Source of the DNA: JADMIH01 sp036399775
GTDB taxonomy: Bacteria; Chloroflexota; Chloroflexia; QHBQ01; JADMIH01
Assembly (NCBI GenBank): GCA_036399775.1
Contig: DASWMJ010000075.1
Span: 1-64,000 of the forward strand
Length of the DNA stretch: 64,000 nt
Reading direction: 5' to 3'
The position numbers and the translations under genes were made by a program. Of the stretch, positions 1 through 7,742 are shown in pieces. A model generated the notes under the pieces. That model worked only from the letters and a program-made list of their open reading frames with translations, made no database searches and was not told the DNA's origin. Each line of letters starts with the position of its first letter. Positions within the stretch are counted from its first letter, which is position 1.

Positions 1-34
1 ACAATGTGGTCAGGAAGGTGTCGGTGTCAACCAT
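1..34 (-). CDS. 5' end of a probable IS transposase, cut by the window edge
   Basis: Only the first 11 codons are inside the window, reading MVDTDTFLTTL from an ATG at 34-32 on the minus strand. An AAAGGAG ribosome binding site lies at 41-48, about 6 bases upstream, so the start is credible. The peptide resembles the N-terminus of the transposase at 35379-36179 (M-x-T-x-D-F-I-T-E-L), so I infer a related DDE transposase. The 125 bases between this start and the aminotransferase gene show no other gene. A short stretch near 133-146 matches the end of the GCCCGGCGA repeat seen at 45.7 kb. The family call rests on very little sequence. Confidence 0.4.
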   Translation of the reverse strand, partial: MVDTDTFLTTL

Positions 35-159
35 CGTTAGCTCCTTTGTAAGGGTGATCAAGCTAACTTTAGTCCACCGCACCTTTCTGTTCAACTTTCC
101 TCTTTATCTCTCATTTATCTCACACCAAACGTTTCAGTCGCCGGGCGATGGGAGAGGCA

Positions 160-1326
160 TTAAAGGGACTTCAACGCCTCTATCACCACCTCGTTCTCTT
201 CGATGGTGTTGTAGAAGTAGGGCGAGATGCGCACTAAGCCAGGGCGGGAGTCTACTATGATGCCCCTTTGGGCGAGGGCTGCGACTGCGGGACGTGGGTC
301 CTCGAACTCCAACAGCACTATAGGCGTACGCTGCTCTGGGGTGGGCGCGGTGCGGGTGGTGAAGCCTGCTGCTTGCGCCCTGGCAATCAGGTCTTCGGTG
401 AGGGCGATGTCGCGCTCTCTGATGCGCTCGACGCCGATCTCCTCTATGATAGAGAGTCCTCCCAGGGCCGCGTATACCGCCGCCATCGCGGGGGTGCCCA
501 TCTCGTAGCGGGTGGCCTCCTGCCGCCACTGTAGGGATGAGATGTTGAAGTCGAACTGGTTGCTCATGCCCCACCAGCCCGCTATGGTCGGTTCCATCTG
601 CCCCACGCCGGGGCTGACGTAGAGGAACGCGCTGCCCGGCCCTCCCAGGAGCCACTTGAGGCTGCCCGACGTGTAGAAGTCTACCCCGGCGTCTACCACG
701 TCGATGGGTACCTGCCCCGTGCCCTGGTATGCGTCCACTAGTATCAGCGCGCCCCGCTCGTGCGCTATACGGGCAAGCGCCTTTATGTCCTGGATCGCGC
801 CGCTCGTGAAATAAACGTGCGACGTTACGACCAGCGCCGTCTCCTCGTCAATCGCGGCGTCGAATAGCTCTAGCGGCACCGTCACGCGGTCAGGGCTGCG
901 GATGATCTCTGCCCGCACACCTTGTGTGCCCTTCGCGAGGAACTGGTGCCCCACAGTCGGGAAGTCCAGGTCGGACATGACGATCTTCTTGCGAGTAGAA
1001 TGGTCGAGCGCGCTCGCTACCCCCGTCACCGCCACCGAGATGTTGGGCGTGAGGGCGATGCGGTCCGGTGTAGCGCCTATCACCCGCCCGTAGGCGGCGC
1101 GCAATTCGGCCAGCTTGCCCACCCACAATTCATACCAGGCCGAGGCGCCCATCTCGGCCCACAACTCAAGGAACTCTTGCACCCCCGCCATAGAGCGCCG
1201 CGAGACCGCGCCCAGCGAGCACGTGTTCAAGAACGTCTTGCGCGAGAGGATAGGGAACTCGTCACGGTAGGCCAGCAAGTCTCGGTGGGGGTCGGTGCGG
1301 CTCGCCTCTGTGGTATGTGTTTGCAT
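160..1326 (-). CDS. PLP-dependent class V aminotransferase (cysteine desulfurase/kynureninase-like)
   Basis: The protein of 388 residues has the fold-type I pattern of class V aminotransferases: an early YRDEFPILSRKTFLNTCSLG segment, a PLP-contact region LVDAYQGTGQ, and the Schiff-base lysine in TSGSLKWLLGGPG. It ends with the usual small C-terminal domain. Members include cysteine desulfurases, kynureninases and isopenicillin N epimerase-like enzymes; the substrate cannot be read from sequence. I chose the ATG at 1326 because an AGAAGG site sits 9 bases upstream. Two in-frame ATGs further upstream (1335, 1356) either abut that site or lack one. The gene is separated from prs by a palindromic repeat, so it is probably transcribed apart from the rnc-prs operon. 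Confidence 0.85.
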   Translation of the reverse strand: MQTHTTEASRTDPHRDLLAYRDEFPILSRKTFLNTCSLGAVSRRSMAGVQEFLELWAEMGASAWYELWVGKLAELRAAYGRVIGATPDRIALTPNISVAVTGVASALDHSTRKKIVMSDLDFPTVGHQFLAKGTQGVRAEIIRSPDRVTVPLELFDAAIDEETALVVTSHVYFTSGAIQDIKALARIAHERGALILVDAYQGTGQVPIDVVDAGVDFYTSGSLKWLLGGPGSAFLYVSPGVGQMEPTIAGWWGMSNQFDFNISSLQWRQEATRYEMGTPAMAAVYAALGGLSIIEEIGVERIRERDIALTEDLIARAQAAGFTTRTAPTPEQRTPIVLLEFEDPRPAVAALAQRGIIVDSRPGLVRISPYFYNTIEENEVVIEALKSL

Positions 1327-1361
1327 ATGATTCATCCTTCTTTTCGTCGTAAGCATTCAAC

Positions 1362-1455
1362 GGTAGGGGCGACCCGGTGGGTCGCCCGGCCTGGGGGCAG
1401 CGTGGAAGCAAATTACACCAACCCCACCGGGGCGACCCACCGGGTCGCCCCTACC
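1362..1455. repeat. Palindromic intergenic element, GTAGGGGCGACCC family, copy 1
   Basis: Two perfect 26-base arms (1362-1387 and 1430-1455), beginning GGTAGGGGCGACCCGG, enclose a 42-base loop. A second copy lies at 49749-49840. The element sits between the divergently spaced ends of prs and the aminotransferase start. It could act as a hairpin terminator for prs on the minus strand, but no T-run follows it. Elements of this kind are common in repeat-rich bacterial genomes. Confidence 0.9.
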
Positions 1456-1482
1456 CGCTTTGTTCATGCATCGGCCAGGAAG

Positions 1483-2460
1483 CTACTCCCGGTCGTGCAT
1501 GCTCTGGCGGTCGGCCTCGAATATCGCGCCTACGGAGCCGCCTGTGTGTATGCGCTGGATTGTCTCCGCGAGCATGGAAGCTATGCTGAGCACTTTCATG
1601 TTCTTCAGCCGCTTCTCCGCTGGAAGGGGTATCGTGTCCGTCACTACCAGTTCGCGTATTGGGCTGTCCCGCAGCCGCTCTACGGCGGGGCCGGAGAGTA
1701 CCGGGTGTGTACAGCAGGCGTAAATGTCATTCGCCCCATACGCTTTGACCATGTTTGCCGCCTGGGTGATCGAGCCTGCGGTGTCTATTTCGTCGTCAAC
1801 CAGGATGGCAGTCTTCCCCTCTACTTCGCCTATAAGGTTGAGCACCTCCGCGCGGTCCGCGTTGCCGGTGCGCCGCTTCTCCACGATAGCCAGCGGCGCG
1901 TCCAGCAATTCGGCGAAGTTGCGGGCGCGCTTGGCGTTCCCTATGTCTGTCGAGACCACAACGTGCTCGCTAAGTCGCTTACCCTTGAAGTACTCGGCCA
2001 GCACGTACATGGCCGTCAACTCGTCAACGGGGATGTTGAAGTAGCCCTGTATCTGCCCGGCGTGGAGGTCCATAGTCAGCACGCGGTTCGCACCCGCTAC
2101 CGTTATCAGGTCGGCTATCAGGCGGGCCGTAATGGGCACGCGGGGCTGGTCCTTCTTGTCGGTGCGCCCGTAGGCGTAGTAGGGCATGACCGCCGTGATT
2201 CGACCGGCAGACGCGCGCTTGGCCGCGTCTATGATAATCAGCAACTCCATGATGGATGTGTTGACAGGCGTGGAGAGCGATTGGATGATAAACACGTCGT
2301 TCTCGCGCACGCTCTCGTTGATCTTCACGAAGATATTCTCGTTGGAGAACTCGAAGACTTGCAAATTGCCCAGGCTCACCTGTAAGCAGGCCGCCACCGC
2401 CTCGGCCAAATCGGGGTTGGCCCGCCCGGATACTATTGTCATGTCATTAAGGTGTGACAT
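1483..2460 (-). CDS. prs: Ribose-phosphate pyrophosphokinase (PRPP synthetase)
   Basis: This enzyme transfers pyrophosphate from ATP to ribose 5-phosphate, making PRPP for purine, pyrimidine, His, Trp and NAD synthesis. At 325 residues it is of normal class I length. Visible motifs are the flexible-loop region YYAYGRTDKKDQPR, the divalent-cation site DLHAGQIQGYF and the PRPP-binding loop ILVDDEIDTAGS. The ATG at 2460 shares its A with the rnc stop (TGATG), which points to translational coupling. It is the third gene of the minus-strand run hypothetical-rnc-prs. PRPP supply fits with guaA, guaB and purD elsewhere in the window. Confidence 0.97.
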   Translation of the reverse strand: MSHLNDMTIVSGRANPDLAEAVAACLQVSLGNLQVFEFSNENIFVKINESVRENDVFIIQSLSTPVNTSIMELLIIIDAAKRASAGRITAVMPYYAYGRTDKKDQPRVPITARLIADLITVAGANRVLTMDLHAGQIQGYFNIPVDELTAMYVLAEYFKGKRLSEHVVVSTDIGNAKRARNFAELLDAPLAIVEKRRTGNADRAEVLNLIGEVEGKTAILVDDEIDTAGSITQAANMVKAYGANDIYACCTHPVLSGPAVERLRDSPIRELVVTDTIPLPAEKRLKNMKVLSIASMLAETIQRIHTGGSVGAIFEADRQSMHDRE

Positions 2461-3287
2461 CAGGGCTGCCTCGCTGGCGTTTTGTCTTTATGGTTATCGT
2501 CTATGTTCTTGAGCATATCCAGGGCTTGTTTGGCGGCGGCTTGCTCGGCAACCTGCTTGTTGCGCCCCACCCCGCTCGCCAGCACTCGCTCGCCCGCCAG
2601 CACTTCCACCTTGAACTCCTTCGCGTGGTCCGGACCCCTGGTATCCACCAGACGGTAGAGCGGCGTCTCTTTCATGTTGGCCTGCGTGTGCTGCTGCAAG
2701 AGGCTCTTGTAGTCGGTGCGCAAGACCTCCTGAAGCTGCTCAAGCCCCCGCTCCCCCACTATTCGGTGCCACACGGAGGCCGCCGCGTCCAGGCCGCCGT
2801 CCACGTAGACCGCGCCCAGCACCGCTTCAACCGCCCGGCCCATCGTGCTGCCCCGATGCCTTCCACCGGCAGCCTCTTCGCCGCGACTCATGTACATAAA
2901 CTCGCCCAGGTCCAGAGGCTCCGCTATCTCGGCCAGCGTGTTGAGCCGCACCAGCGCGCCACGCAACGCGCTCAACTGCCCTTCAGGCACGTCGGGGTGC
3001 GTGAGGAAGAGATCGCTCGACACTATCACCCCCAGCACGGCGTCACCCAGGAATTCCAATCGCTCGTTCGAGCCAAGCGGGAAATCGGGTACGTCGTGGA
3101 GGTACGACTTGTGGGCAAGGGCTGTGCTCAGGTGCCTGCTCTCCTTGAACTTGTAGCCCAGGACCTCCTCAAGGTCGGAGATCGGCCTGAGCGGGAGAGC
3201 GCCTTCTCCCTGGCGCGACGCTGCCCCGTCAGGTGAGGGCTGCTGGGGCGACAAAGCAGGTGGCGCTCCATCAGGCGTGTCATTCAT
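2460..3287 (-). CDS. rnc: Ribonuclease III
   Basis: Double-strand-specific endoribonuclease that matures rRNA and processes mRNA. The 275-residue protein carries the RNase III signature NERLEFLGDAVLGV, the second acidic cluster in the helix GRAVEAVLGAVYVDGG, and a C-terminal double-stranded RNA binding domain starting near TDYKSLLQQHTQ. The first ~35 residues are a Pro/Ser/Gly-rich extension not needed for the fold. The start lies 9 bases downstream of the preceding hypothetical gene's stop, and the stop overlaps the prs start, so the three genes should be one transcript. Confidence 0.96.
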   Translation of the reverse strand: MNDTPDGAPPALSPQQPSPDGAASRQGEGALPLRPISDLEEVLGYKFKESRHLSTALAHKSYLHDVPDFPLGSNERLEFLGDAVLGVIVSSDLFLTHPDVPEGQLSALRGALVRLNTLAEIAEPLDLGEFMYMSRGEEAAGGRHRGSTMGRAVEAVLGAVYVDGGLDAAASVWHRIVGERGLEQLQEVLRTDYKSLLQQHTQANMKETPLYRLVDTRGPDHAKEFKVEVLAGERVLASGVGRNKQVAEQAAAKQALDMLKNIDDNHKDKTPARQP

Positions 3288-3296
3288 GGGCAGGTA

Positions 3297-3713
3297 TCAG
3301 CCTGCGGCCAGCGCGGCGTCTAGATCAACTCCGGCGCGCCCGGCCATCTCTCTGAGGAGGTTCCAGTTGACTTCAAATGAGTAGCGGTAGTGGCTGTCGG
3401 AAAGAGGCGTGCTTTGCGAGGTCGCCAGGTTGGGCGCGACCAGGTAGCGGGCGAAGGCGTCTGCTATGGAGTTGCCCATCGGGTCGGTGTCGTCGATGGT
3501 GAGCGGGCCGTTCGCGGCTGCCGCCAGCCGGAGGCCCCTCGCGAAGTAGGGGGCGAGCCGTTCCGCGTCCTTATGGCGGTCGGTGGCTATGCCCTCTATC
3601 TCCTGGCGCACGTCACGCACCGCCGTCGCGTCCAACTCAGCTTCGCGGCTCTCATTTTGCATAAGTGGGCGATCAACGATATAGGTTAGCAACTTCTGCA
3701 AATCATCCGCCAT
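3297..3713 (-). CDS. Hypothetical protein, first gene of the rnc-prs operon
   Basis: I do not recognise this 138-residue protein. It is soluble in appearance, with no signal peptide or membrane segment. The N-terminal half is charged and helical (ESREAELDATAVRDVRQEIEG), and a C-terminal part contains YSFEVNWNLLREMAG. The ATG at 3713 is preferred over a TTG at 3719 because an AAGGAG site lies 7 bases upstream of the ATG but only 1 base from the TTG. A -10-like TATAAT on the minus strand at 3749-3754 would place transcription start about 30 bases upstream. Position suggests co-expression with rnc and prs; no function is inferred. Confidence 0.75.
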   Translation of the reverse strand: MADDLQKLLTYIVDRPLMQNESREAELDATAVRDVRQEIEGIATDRHKDAERLAPYFARGLRLAAAANGPLTIDDTDPMGNSIADAFARYLVAPNLATSQSTPLSDSHYRYSFEVNWNLLREMAGRAGVDLDAALAAG

Positions 3714-3748
3714 CCGCAAGCTCCTTTCTCGTGTCAGTTGGTTGGAAC

Positions 3749-3754
3749 ATTATA
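3749..3754 (-). promoter_or_regulatory. -10 element for the hypothetical-rnc-prs operon
   Basis: A perfect TATAAT reads on the minus strand 36 bases upstream of the operon's first ATG. No convincing -35 hexamer is present at the usual distance, so only the -10 is claimed. It sits where a promoter for this operon is expected. Confidence 0.5.
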
Positions 3755-3889
3755 CACTATAGGCTGGCGGCGGACGATGGCCAGGTTTCCAGGTGCCGGT
3801 ATTTGATTCAGTTTGTACCATGCCCATTACTGTATCCATAATTGTGTCCATTATGTGCCAACTTACTTAGATTGCTTTGGTAGAAGGTA

Positions 3890-3918
3890 TTGACAATCGC
3901 TACATCCTTTGTTAGACT
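3890..3918 (+). promoter_or_regulatory. Sigma-70-type promoter upstream of the HGNR-motif gene
   Basis: TTGACA at 3890-3895 and TAGACT at 3913-3918 are separated by 17 bases. Transcription would begin near 3925, giving a leader of about 165 bases before the ATG at 4092. The 3755-4091 gap is otherwise AT-rich and shows no gene. An open frame on the minus strand at 3962-4189 has no coding features. Confidence 0.65.
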
Positions 3919-4091
3919 TAGGTTGTGGGACGGTCTATGTATGACCTATAAACCCATACATTTACTTCATCACCGCATCACCACCTCTCGCAGTTCCTCT
4001 TCCCTCTTTGCAGCAAACTCTACCCCTAGCTCCAAGTGAATACTTGAAAAGAAAGAAGCACAAACTGAATATGCGTAAGTAGAGGACGACT

Positions 4092-5390
4092 ATGTCAGAG
4101 GACAGCAGCCACGAACTCAGCGAACATGCAAAGGCCCCACCGGCGGCACATGCTACTAGTGACTTTGTGGGATCCCCACCTCCTGGCAAGACCCTTGACT
4201 ACTCTCCATCATTACTAGGTGATGCCAGGTTGAACGGGCGGGGAAACGCCCCTGTCCGCATCGCGCTCATGCGACAGATACAACAGACGCATGGGAACCG
4301 TAGTCTTCAGCGTTTCCTCCAGCGCACCGCCACATCCCGACAGACTGGCTGCGTCGGTCACGCAGGCACTTCGGCAAGCCCTACTATCCAGCGGTACACG
4401 ACCATCGAACCGAAGGACCAGACGAAAGACAACTGGGAAGTCGGTGCAGAGGTGCGCGTATCGGAGGACGGCAACATGGCAGTTGCCCAGGCGGACATAG
4501 CAGGCTCCCAAAAGTTCTGGGCTGAGGAGAATTTGATTGTCAGTGCATCCAACGAATTAAAAGGGGCCGAATCCGTTATTACGCTGAGGCCGGCCAAAGG
4601 CGGCAAGACCCCTACCCTTAAAGGGAAAGCCCCGGATAAGTCCGGCGACAAGACGCTCAAGAAAGTGATCGCTCGGAATGATAAGACTCATACCGAAGGT
4701 GAAGGAAGGATGGAGATCTGGGCGGATTGCGGCAAAGCGGCGTGCGACGTTGCCGGTGGTGGGAAAGGGACCGGCAGTAATAATCGGGTGGCCCTGTTTA
4801 CCAACAAGACAAGCAAATCGGTAAGGACCAAACCCGGAGGTCCAGCTCGCATGAAGTGGGAGATCATGAGAAATTATTTCGATGATAAGATTGATCAGAA
4901 GAAACTAGGTGATCTCGAAAGGGAATTGTCCAGGCTGAAGGGCAGTCTAAGTAAAGAGAAGGACGCAAATAAAATTGAAGATTATAAGAGTAGGATAAAA
5001 GGGAAAGAAAAGGAAATGGAGCCCGTCATATTCGCCCCTTATAATAACTTAACCGCCGACGAGAAAGACAAATTTGATGAGAAGGCGGGCATCAACCGTT
5101 ACGCCGCACCCAAAGTAGGCCAGGCGTACACAATATCTTCCGGGGGCGCTCCAAAGCCGGGCAAAAAGACATGGAACTTCCATTGGGCAGGTGTAGTCAT
5201 GAAAAGCGGGGGCGACTCTGTTACCCTTGAGAATTATGCTGTGGGAGATTCAACTGTCAAGAATACTGACTGGTCGTTCCAGATGTACGGTTCAGCCACA
5301 AAGAAAGGCCAGACGTTCCATGAGCAGCACCGCGACGTACATGCTCAGCACGGTGAATCTCCGACAACCATGGCTGTGGAGCCTGAATAG
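4092..5390 (+). CDS. HGNR-motif protein, eCIS cargo-like, with a papain/CHAP-like C-terminus
   Basis: This 432-residue protein has a disordered N-terminus followed by MRQIQQTHGNRSLQRFLQR (residues 60-78). The LQ-x-x-HGNR-x-x-Q-R-x-L pattern is typical of proteins associated with extracellular contractile injection systems, where it lies in the cargo N-terminus. A middle region (115-260) holds ADCGKA with Cys213. A charged coiled coil spans about 266-310. The C-terminal part has VGQAYTI (342-348), then FHWAGVV (His364), then VTLENYA (Glu380, Asn381). Cys before a His strand and an Asn/Glu strand matches the order of catalytic residues in CHAP and other papain-fold enzymes; that assignment is inference. 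The start has AGAGGA 5 bases upstream. Its stop overlaps the next gene, so the two are probably translated together. Codon and base use are less GC-rich than in the flanking housekeeping genes, which suggests transfer. Confidence 0.7.
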   Translation: MSEDSSHELSEHAKAPPAAHATSDFVGSPPPGKTLDYSPSLLGDARLNGRGNAPVRIALMRQIQQTHGNRSLQRFLQRTATSRQTGCVGHAGTSASPTIQRYTTIEPKDQTKDNWEVGAEVRVSEDGNMAVAQADIAGSQKFWAEENLIVSASNELKGAESVITLRPAKGGKTPTLKGKAPDKSGDKTLKKVIARNDKTHTEGEGRMEIWADCGKAACDVAGGGKGTGSNNRVALFTNKTSKSVRTKPGGPARMKWEIMRNYFDDKIDQKKLGDLERELSRLKGSLSKEKDANKIEDYKSRIKGKEKEMEPVIFAPYNNLTADEKDKFDEKAGINRYAAPKVGQAYTISSGGAPKPGKKTWNFHWAGVVMKSGGDSVTLENYAVGDSTVKNTDWSFQMYGSATKKGQTFHEQHRDVHAQHGESPTTMAVEPE

Positions 5391-5764
5391 TGATGCCTGA
5401 TATGCCGACTGTTACCACCGAAGACGATATCAACGACAACGCTGGACAGAATGTGCGCGTGGTGGGGCGCTACACTCAGATTGATGTGCGAAAGCGGAGC
5501 ACACCACAGCCGGTCTATAACGGCCATGCGTCGTTGGTCCTTGAAGATGGTACGACTGTCCTCCTTGAACCCATCTGGAGCAAGGCGTCAAAACGACCCC
5601 GGAAAGAGATTAAGCGTTATGACGGCCAAATAGTTGGCGCGGTCGGCATTATTCTTCCAGAGGCACCAGATAGTCCTGATGAGGCAGCAAATTTGATGAT
5701 GCCCTGCTTGACGAATATTCAATCTATCTCTGAAGTGCAAACGGCCTCTGGAGAAGAAGGCTAA
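5390..5764 (+). CDS. Small OB-fold-like partner of the HGNR-motif protein
   Basis: This 124-residue protein begins at a GTG (5390) overlapping the upstream stop codon, or at the ATG 3 bases on. It reads GQNVRVVGRYTQIDVR, then HASLVLEDGTTVLLEPIW, then DGQIVGAVGIILPE. That is a run of alternating beta-strands with a conserved-looking GRY...D and LEDGT, resembling a small OB-type barrel. I do not recognise a named family. The tight coupling to a putative effector makes it a candidate immunity protein or cargo chaperone. That role is inferred from position only. No signal peptide or membrane segment is present. Confidence 0.65.
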   Translation: MMPDMPTVTTEDDINDNAGQNVRVVGRYTQIDVRKRSTPQPVYNGHASLVLEDGTTVLLEPIWSKASKRPRKEIKRYDGQIVGAVGIILPEAPDSPDEAANLMMPCLTNIQSISEVQTASGEEG

Positions 5765-5812
5765 AACCTGGCCTACGGTGTTCCTTCCTCCCCAACAGTT
5801 TCCGCTTGCTTG

Positions 5813-5885
5813 CCCCTGCCCCTAATCCCTAATCCCTAATCCCTGACCCCTGATCCCTGACCCCTGACCCCTGACCCCCGGCCCC
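5813..5885. repeat. (CCCTRAY)n heptamer array upstream of the rusA-like gene
   Basis: About ten 7-base units of the forms CCCTAAT, CCCTGAC and CCCTGAT run in tandem. The array ends 8 bases before the extended -10 element of the next gene. It is one of at least eight such arrays in the window. Confidence 0.9.
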
Positions 5886-5892
5886 TATTCTG

Positions 5893-5901
5893 TGTTATAA
5901 T
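5893..5901 (+). promoter_or_regulatory. Extended -10 promoter giving a probable leaderless mRNA
   Basis: TGTTATAAT is a perfect extended -10 (TG-N-TATAAT) ending 7 bases before the ATG at 5909. Transcription would therefore start at or within a base or two of the start codon. No ribosome binding site is visible, which fits leaderless translation. Confidence 0.65.
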
Positions 5902-5908
5902 CTAGCAC

Positions 5909-6397
5909 ATGAAAACGGGAAGAGAGCAAACGCCAGCCTATGCGCTCGGCTCGCTGCGTATTAGCCTCCCTCTGCCGCCGGGGGTGAACAACCAGTACTC
6001 CACCGTCAATGGCCGCCGGGTGTTGAGCGCGGAAGCCAGGCGCTTCAAAGCAGACGTGCAGGGCAAGATCGCCGCCCTGCGCTTCTCCGGCGCTCTACCC
6101 GAAGAGGCTTTGAGCGCACTATGCTCAGGCTATCTCTCCTTATTCGTGGATTTCTACTTCCCCACGCCGATGAAGCGCGACCTGGACGGCGGCTTGAAGA
6201 TTACCCAGGATGCGCTGTGTGAGGCGCTCGGCATCAACGACAACCGCGTGGTGGATATACACCTGGTCAAGCGCATTGACCCGCGCAACCCGCGCATTGA
6301 CGTGCAGCTTGAAACGATCCCGAAGGAAGAATGGCAATTCGATGAAGAATTCTTTTACACTGGCGCTGCCGGCCCTCAAGAGGCTCCCCAGGGCTGA
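5909..6397 (+). CDS. RusA-family Holliday junction resolvase-like endodeoxyribonuclease
   Basis: RusA enzymes are dimeric Mg-dependent nucleases that resolve Holliday junctions and are often of prophage origin. This 162-residue protein shows the family order: an N-terminal strand with LPLPPGVNNQY (20-30), then KRDLDGGLKITQDALCEALG (89-108), then NDNRVVDIHLVKR. Asp91, Asp93 and Asp111 align in order with the catalytic acidic residues of the family, although the usual DN and DD pairs are DG and DN here. No other phage gene is nearby. The gene overlaps the next one by 56 bases in another frame. The C-terminal ~20 residues are an extension. Confidence 0.82.
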   Translation: MKTGREQTPAYALGSLRISLPLPPGVNNQYSTVNGRRVLSAEARRFKADVQGKIAALRFSGALPEEALSALCSGYLSLFVDFYFPTPMKRDLDGGLKITQDALCEALGINDNRVVDIHLVKRIDPRNPRIDVQLETIPKEEWQFDEEFFYTGAAGPQEAPQG

Positions 6398-7136
6398 AGA
6401 CCCCAACCGCTACGTTGAAGTAGGCGGGGTGCGCGTGCGGTACGTTGAAGAGGGCGCTGGGCACAGTGGCCCGCCGGTGCTGTTGCTGCACGGCTACAAC
6501 GGCAGTTGCGACTACTGGTACCCACACGGCCTGCCTGAGCTTGCCCGCGAGCGCCACATGCTGGCTATAGACCTCCCCGGCAACGGTTTGTCCGGCAAGC
6601 TGGCCGAATGCTCGCTCGACTCCTACGTCGCCTTCCTGGTGGCCTTTATGGATACTCTCGGCATTGCCGTCGCTGACATCATGGGGCACTCGATGGGCGG
6701 GCAGGTAGCGATTGCCGCCGCCGCGAGGCACCCTGATCGCTTCCGCAAGCTGGTGCTGGTGGATAGCGCGGGGCTGCCGGAGTTGATCGGCTCGCAGTGG
6801 GTCGCCCCTCTCAAGATGCTCACCGACTCCAGCCTGCGCCACGTTCGCATGTACCCTACCTTCCTCAAGATAGGCATGCGGGCGCGGGTGGCGCGCGAAG
6901 GGCTGCAAATCCTGCGGTTGCAGAGCATCAGGCGCGAGCTTAAGGCGTTGGGCCTCCCCACGCTGGTCCTCTGGGGGTCGAGGGACCGCGTGGTGCCCCT
7001 TGAGCATGGCGCATTCATGGCGAAGCACATACCCGGCGCCCGGTTGGTGGTCGTGCGCGGGGCCGGGCACATGCCGTTCTATGAGAAGCCCGAAGAGTGT
7101 GCCAGGGTAGTGTTGGCGTTCTTGAGGGGGACTTGA
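6342..7136 (+). CDS. Alpha/beta-hydrolase fold protein
   Basis: A 264-residue alpha/beta hydrolase with the full catalytic set: nucleophile elbow GHSMGG, acid in WGSRDRVVP, and His in GAGHMPFYEKP. The oxyanion region is LLLHGYNGSCDYW. The family includes esterases, lipases and C-C bond hydrolases, and the substrate cannot be named. The frame is open upstream to 6210, but those codons lie inside the rusA-like gene and encode Trp/Thr/Arg-rich nonsense. The ATG at 6342 has an AGGAAG about 12 bases upstream and gives a normal N-terminus. Overlap with the rusA-like gene suggests co-transcription. Confidence 0.88.
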   Translation: MKNSFTLALPALKRLPRAEDPNRYVEVGGVRVRYVEEGAGHSGPPVLLLHGYNGSCDYWYPHGLPELARERHMLAIDLPGNGLSGKLAECSLDSYVAFLVAFMDTLGIAVADIMGHSMGGQVAIAAAARHPDRFRKLVLVDSAGLPELIGSQWVAPLKMLTDSSLRHVRMYPTFLKIGMRARVAREGLQILRLQSIRRELKALGLPTLVLWGSRDRVVPLEHGAFMAKHIPGARLVVVRGAGHMPFYEKPEECARVVLAFLRGT

Positions 7137-7200
7137 AGCAGGCGAGCTGTTGTCATGCATACTGGCTAGTACGAACTACCGGAGTAAAACGAAGGAATAG

Positions 7201-7632
7201 ATGTACGACCCTGGTCTGTCAGGCTCCAGGAAGTCATTAAGTATGAGCTTCCGCCAGAACAACAAAAAAGAAAGAGCCGACAGGCTCAAATGGGACTCCT
7301 TTCGCCGAGCTAATTGGGACTTAATTGAGAGTATTGGTCTGCCCATAACAACTATAGAAACCCTGGATCGGTTTTATGATTTGCTGATGCATGGATGCAT
7401 TGACCACCACGACGATCCGTTGGGATTCACAGTAGATCGGCTTGAGCCTGAGCGGCACCAACTGCTTAAAGAGTTAGTGGAGAGATACTTCGAAGCAGGT
7501 TTTCACGACCCAGGCTTGGGAGTATTTGATTCAGATGAACACCTCAGGCTGGCGAAGAAGTATCCAAAACAGTTCAGCCCGCGATATATTGACTTCATAA
7601 ATGAGCACGAAAAGAATGAGGCCCAGACATGA
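7201..7632 (+). CDS. Hypothetical protein
   Basis: This 143-residue soluble protein is not recognised. It is rich in charged and aromatic residues (RRANWDLIESIGLP, YDLLMHGCIDHHDD, LVERYFEAGFHDPG) and probably all-helical. AAGGA lies 7 bases before the ATG at 7201; an internal ATG 14 codons on is an alternative. Its base composition is clearly lower in GC than the adjacent hydrolase and guaA. That, with its isolated position, points to acquired DNA. A role such as an immunity or regulatory protein is possible but not supported. Confidence 0.65.
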   Translation: MYDPGLSGSRKSLSMSFRQNNKKERADRLKWDSFRRANWDLIESIGLPITTIETLDRFYDLLMHGCIDHHDDPLGFTVDRLEPERHQLLKELVERYFEAGFHDPGLGVFDSDEHLRLAKKYPKQFSPRYIDFINEHEKNEAQT

Positions 7633-7742
7633 TCAAAGCAGGATCGCCGATGAATAGGCAGTTATGACTTATGTCAGGTCAAGTTATCACCGGTAGTTAC
7701 TGATAGACCCCTGGCTTGTGAATTAGCAGAGTGGGAGGCGTG

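Noticed and set aside
922..2385. Long open frame on the plus strand across the aminotransferase and prs genes
   Set aside because: It is the antisense shadow of two clearly conserved genes. Its protein is Arg/His/Val-rich and matches no family.
3962..4189. Open frame on the minus strand in the gap before the HGNR gene
   Set aside because: No ribosome binding site and no recognisable protein features; it overlaps the start of a better gene.
4092..5764. A complete contractile injection system locus
   Set aside because: No sheath, tube, baseplate or AAA+ gene is within the window; only the cargo-like gene and its partner are seen.
5813..5885. CCCTAA-like repeats considered as telomere sequence of a linear replicon
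   Set aside because: The units are seven bases, scattered internally and short. Genes continue on both sides.
6210..6341. Upstream extension of the alpha/beta hydrolase frame
   Set aside because: It lies inside the RusA-like gene and encodes a Trp/Thr/Arg-rich stretch unlike any hydrolase N-terminus.
5909..7632. A prophage around the RusA-like gene
   Set aside because: No integrase, terminase, capsid or lysis gene is nearby, and the following genes are ordinary metabolic ones.
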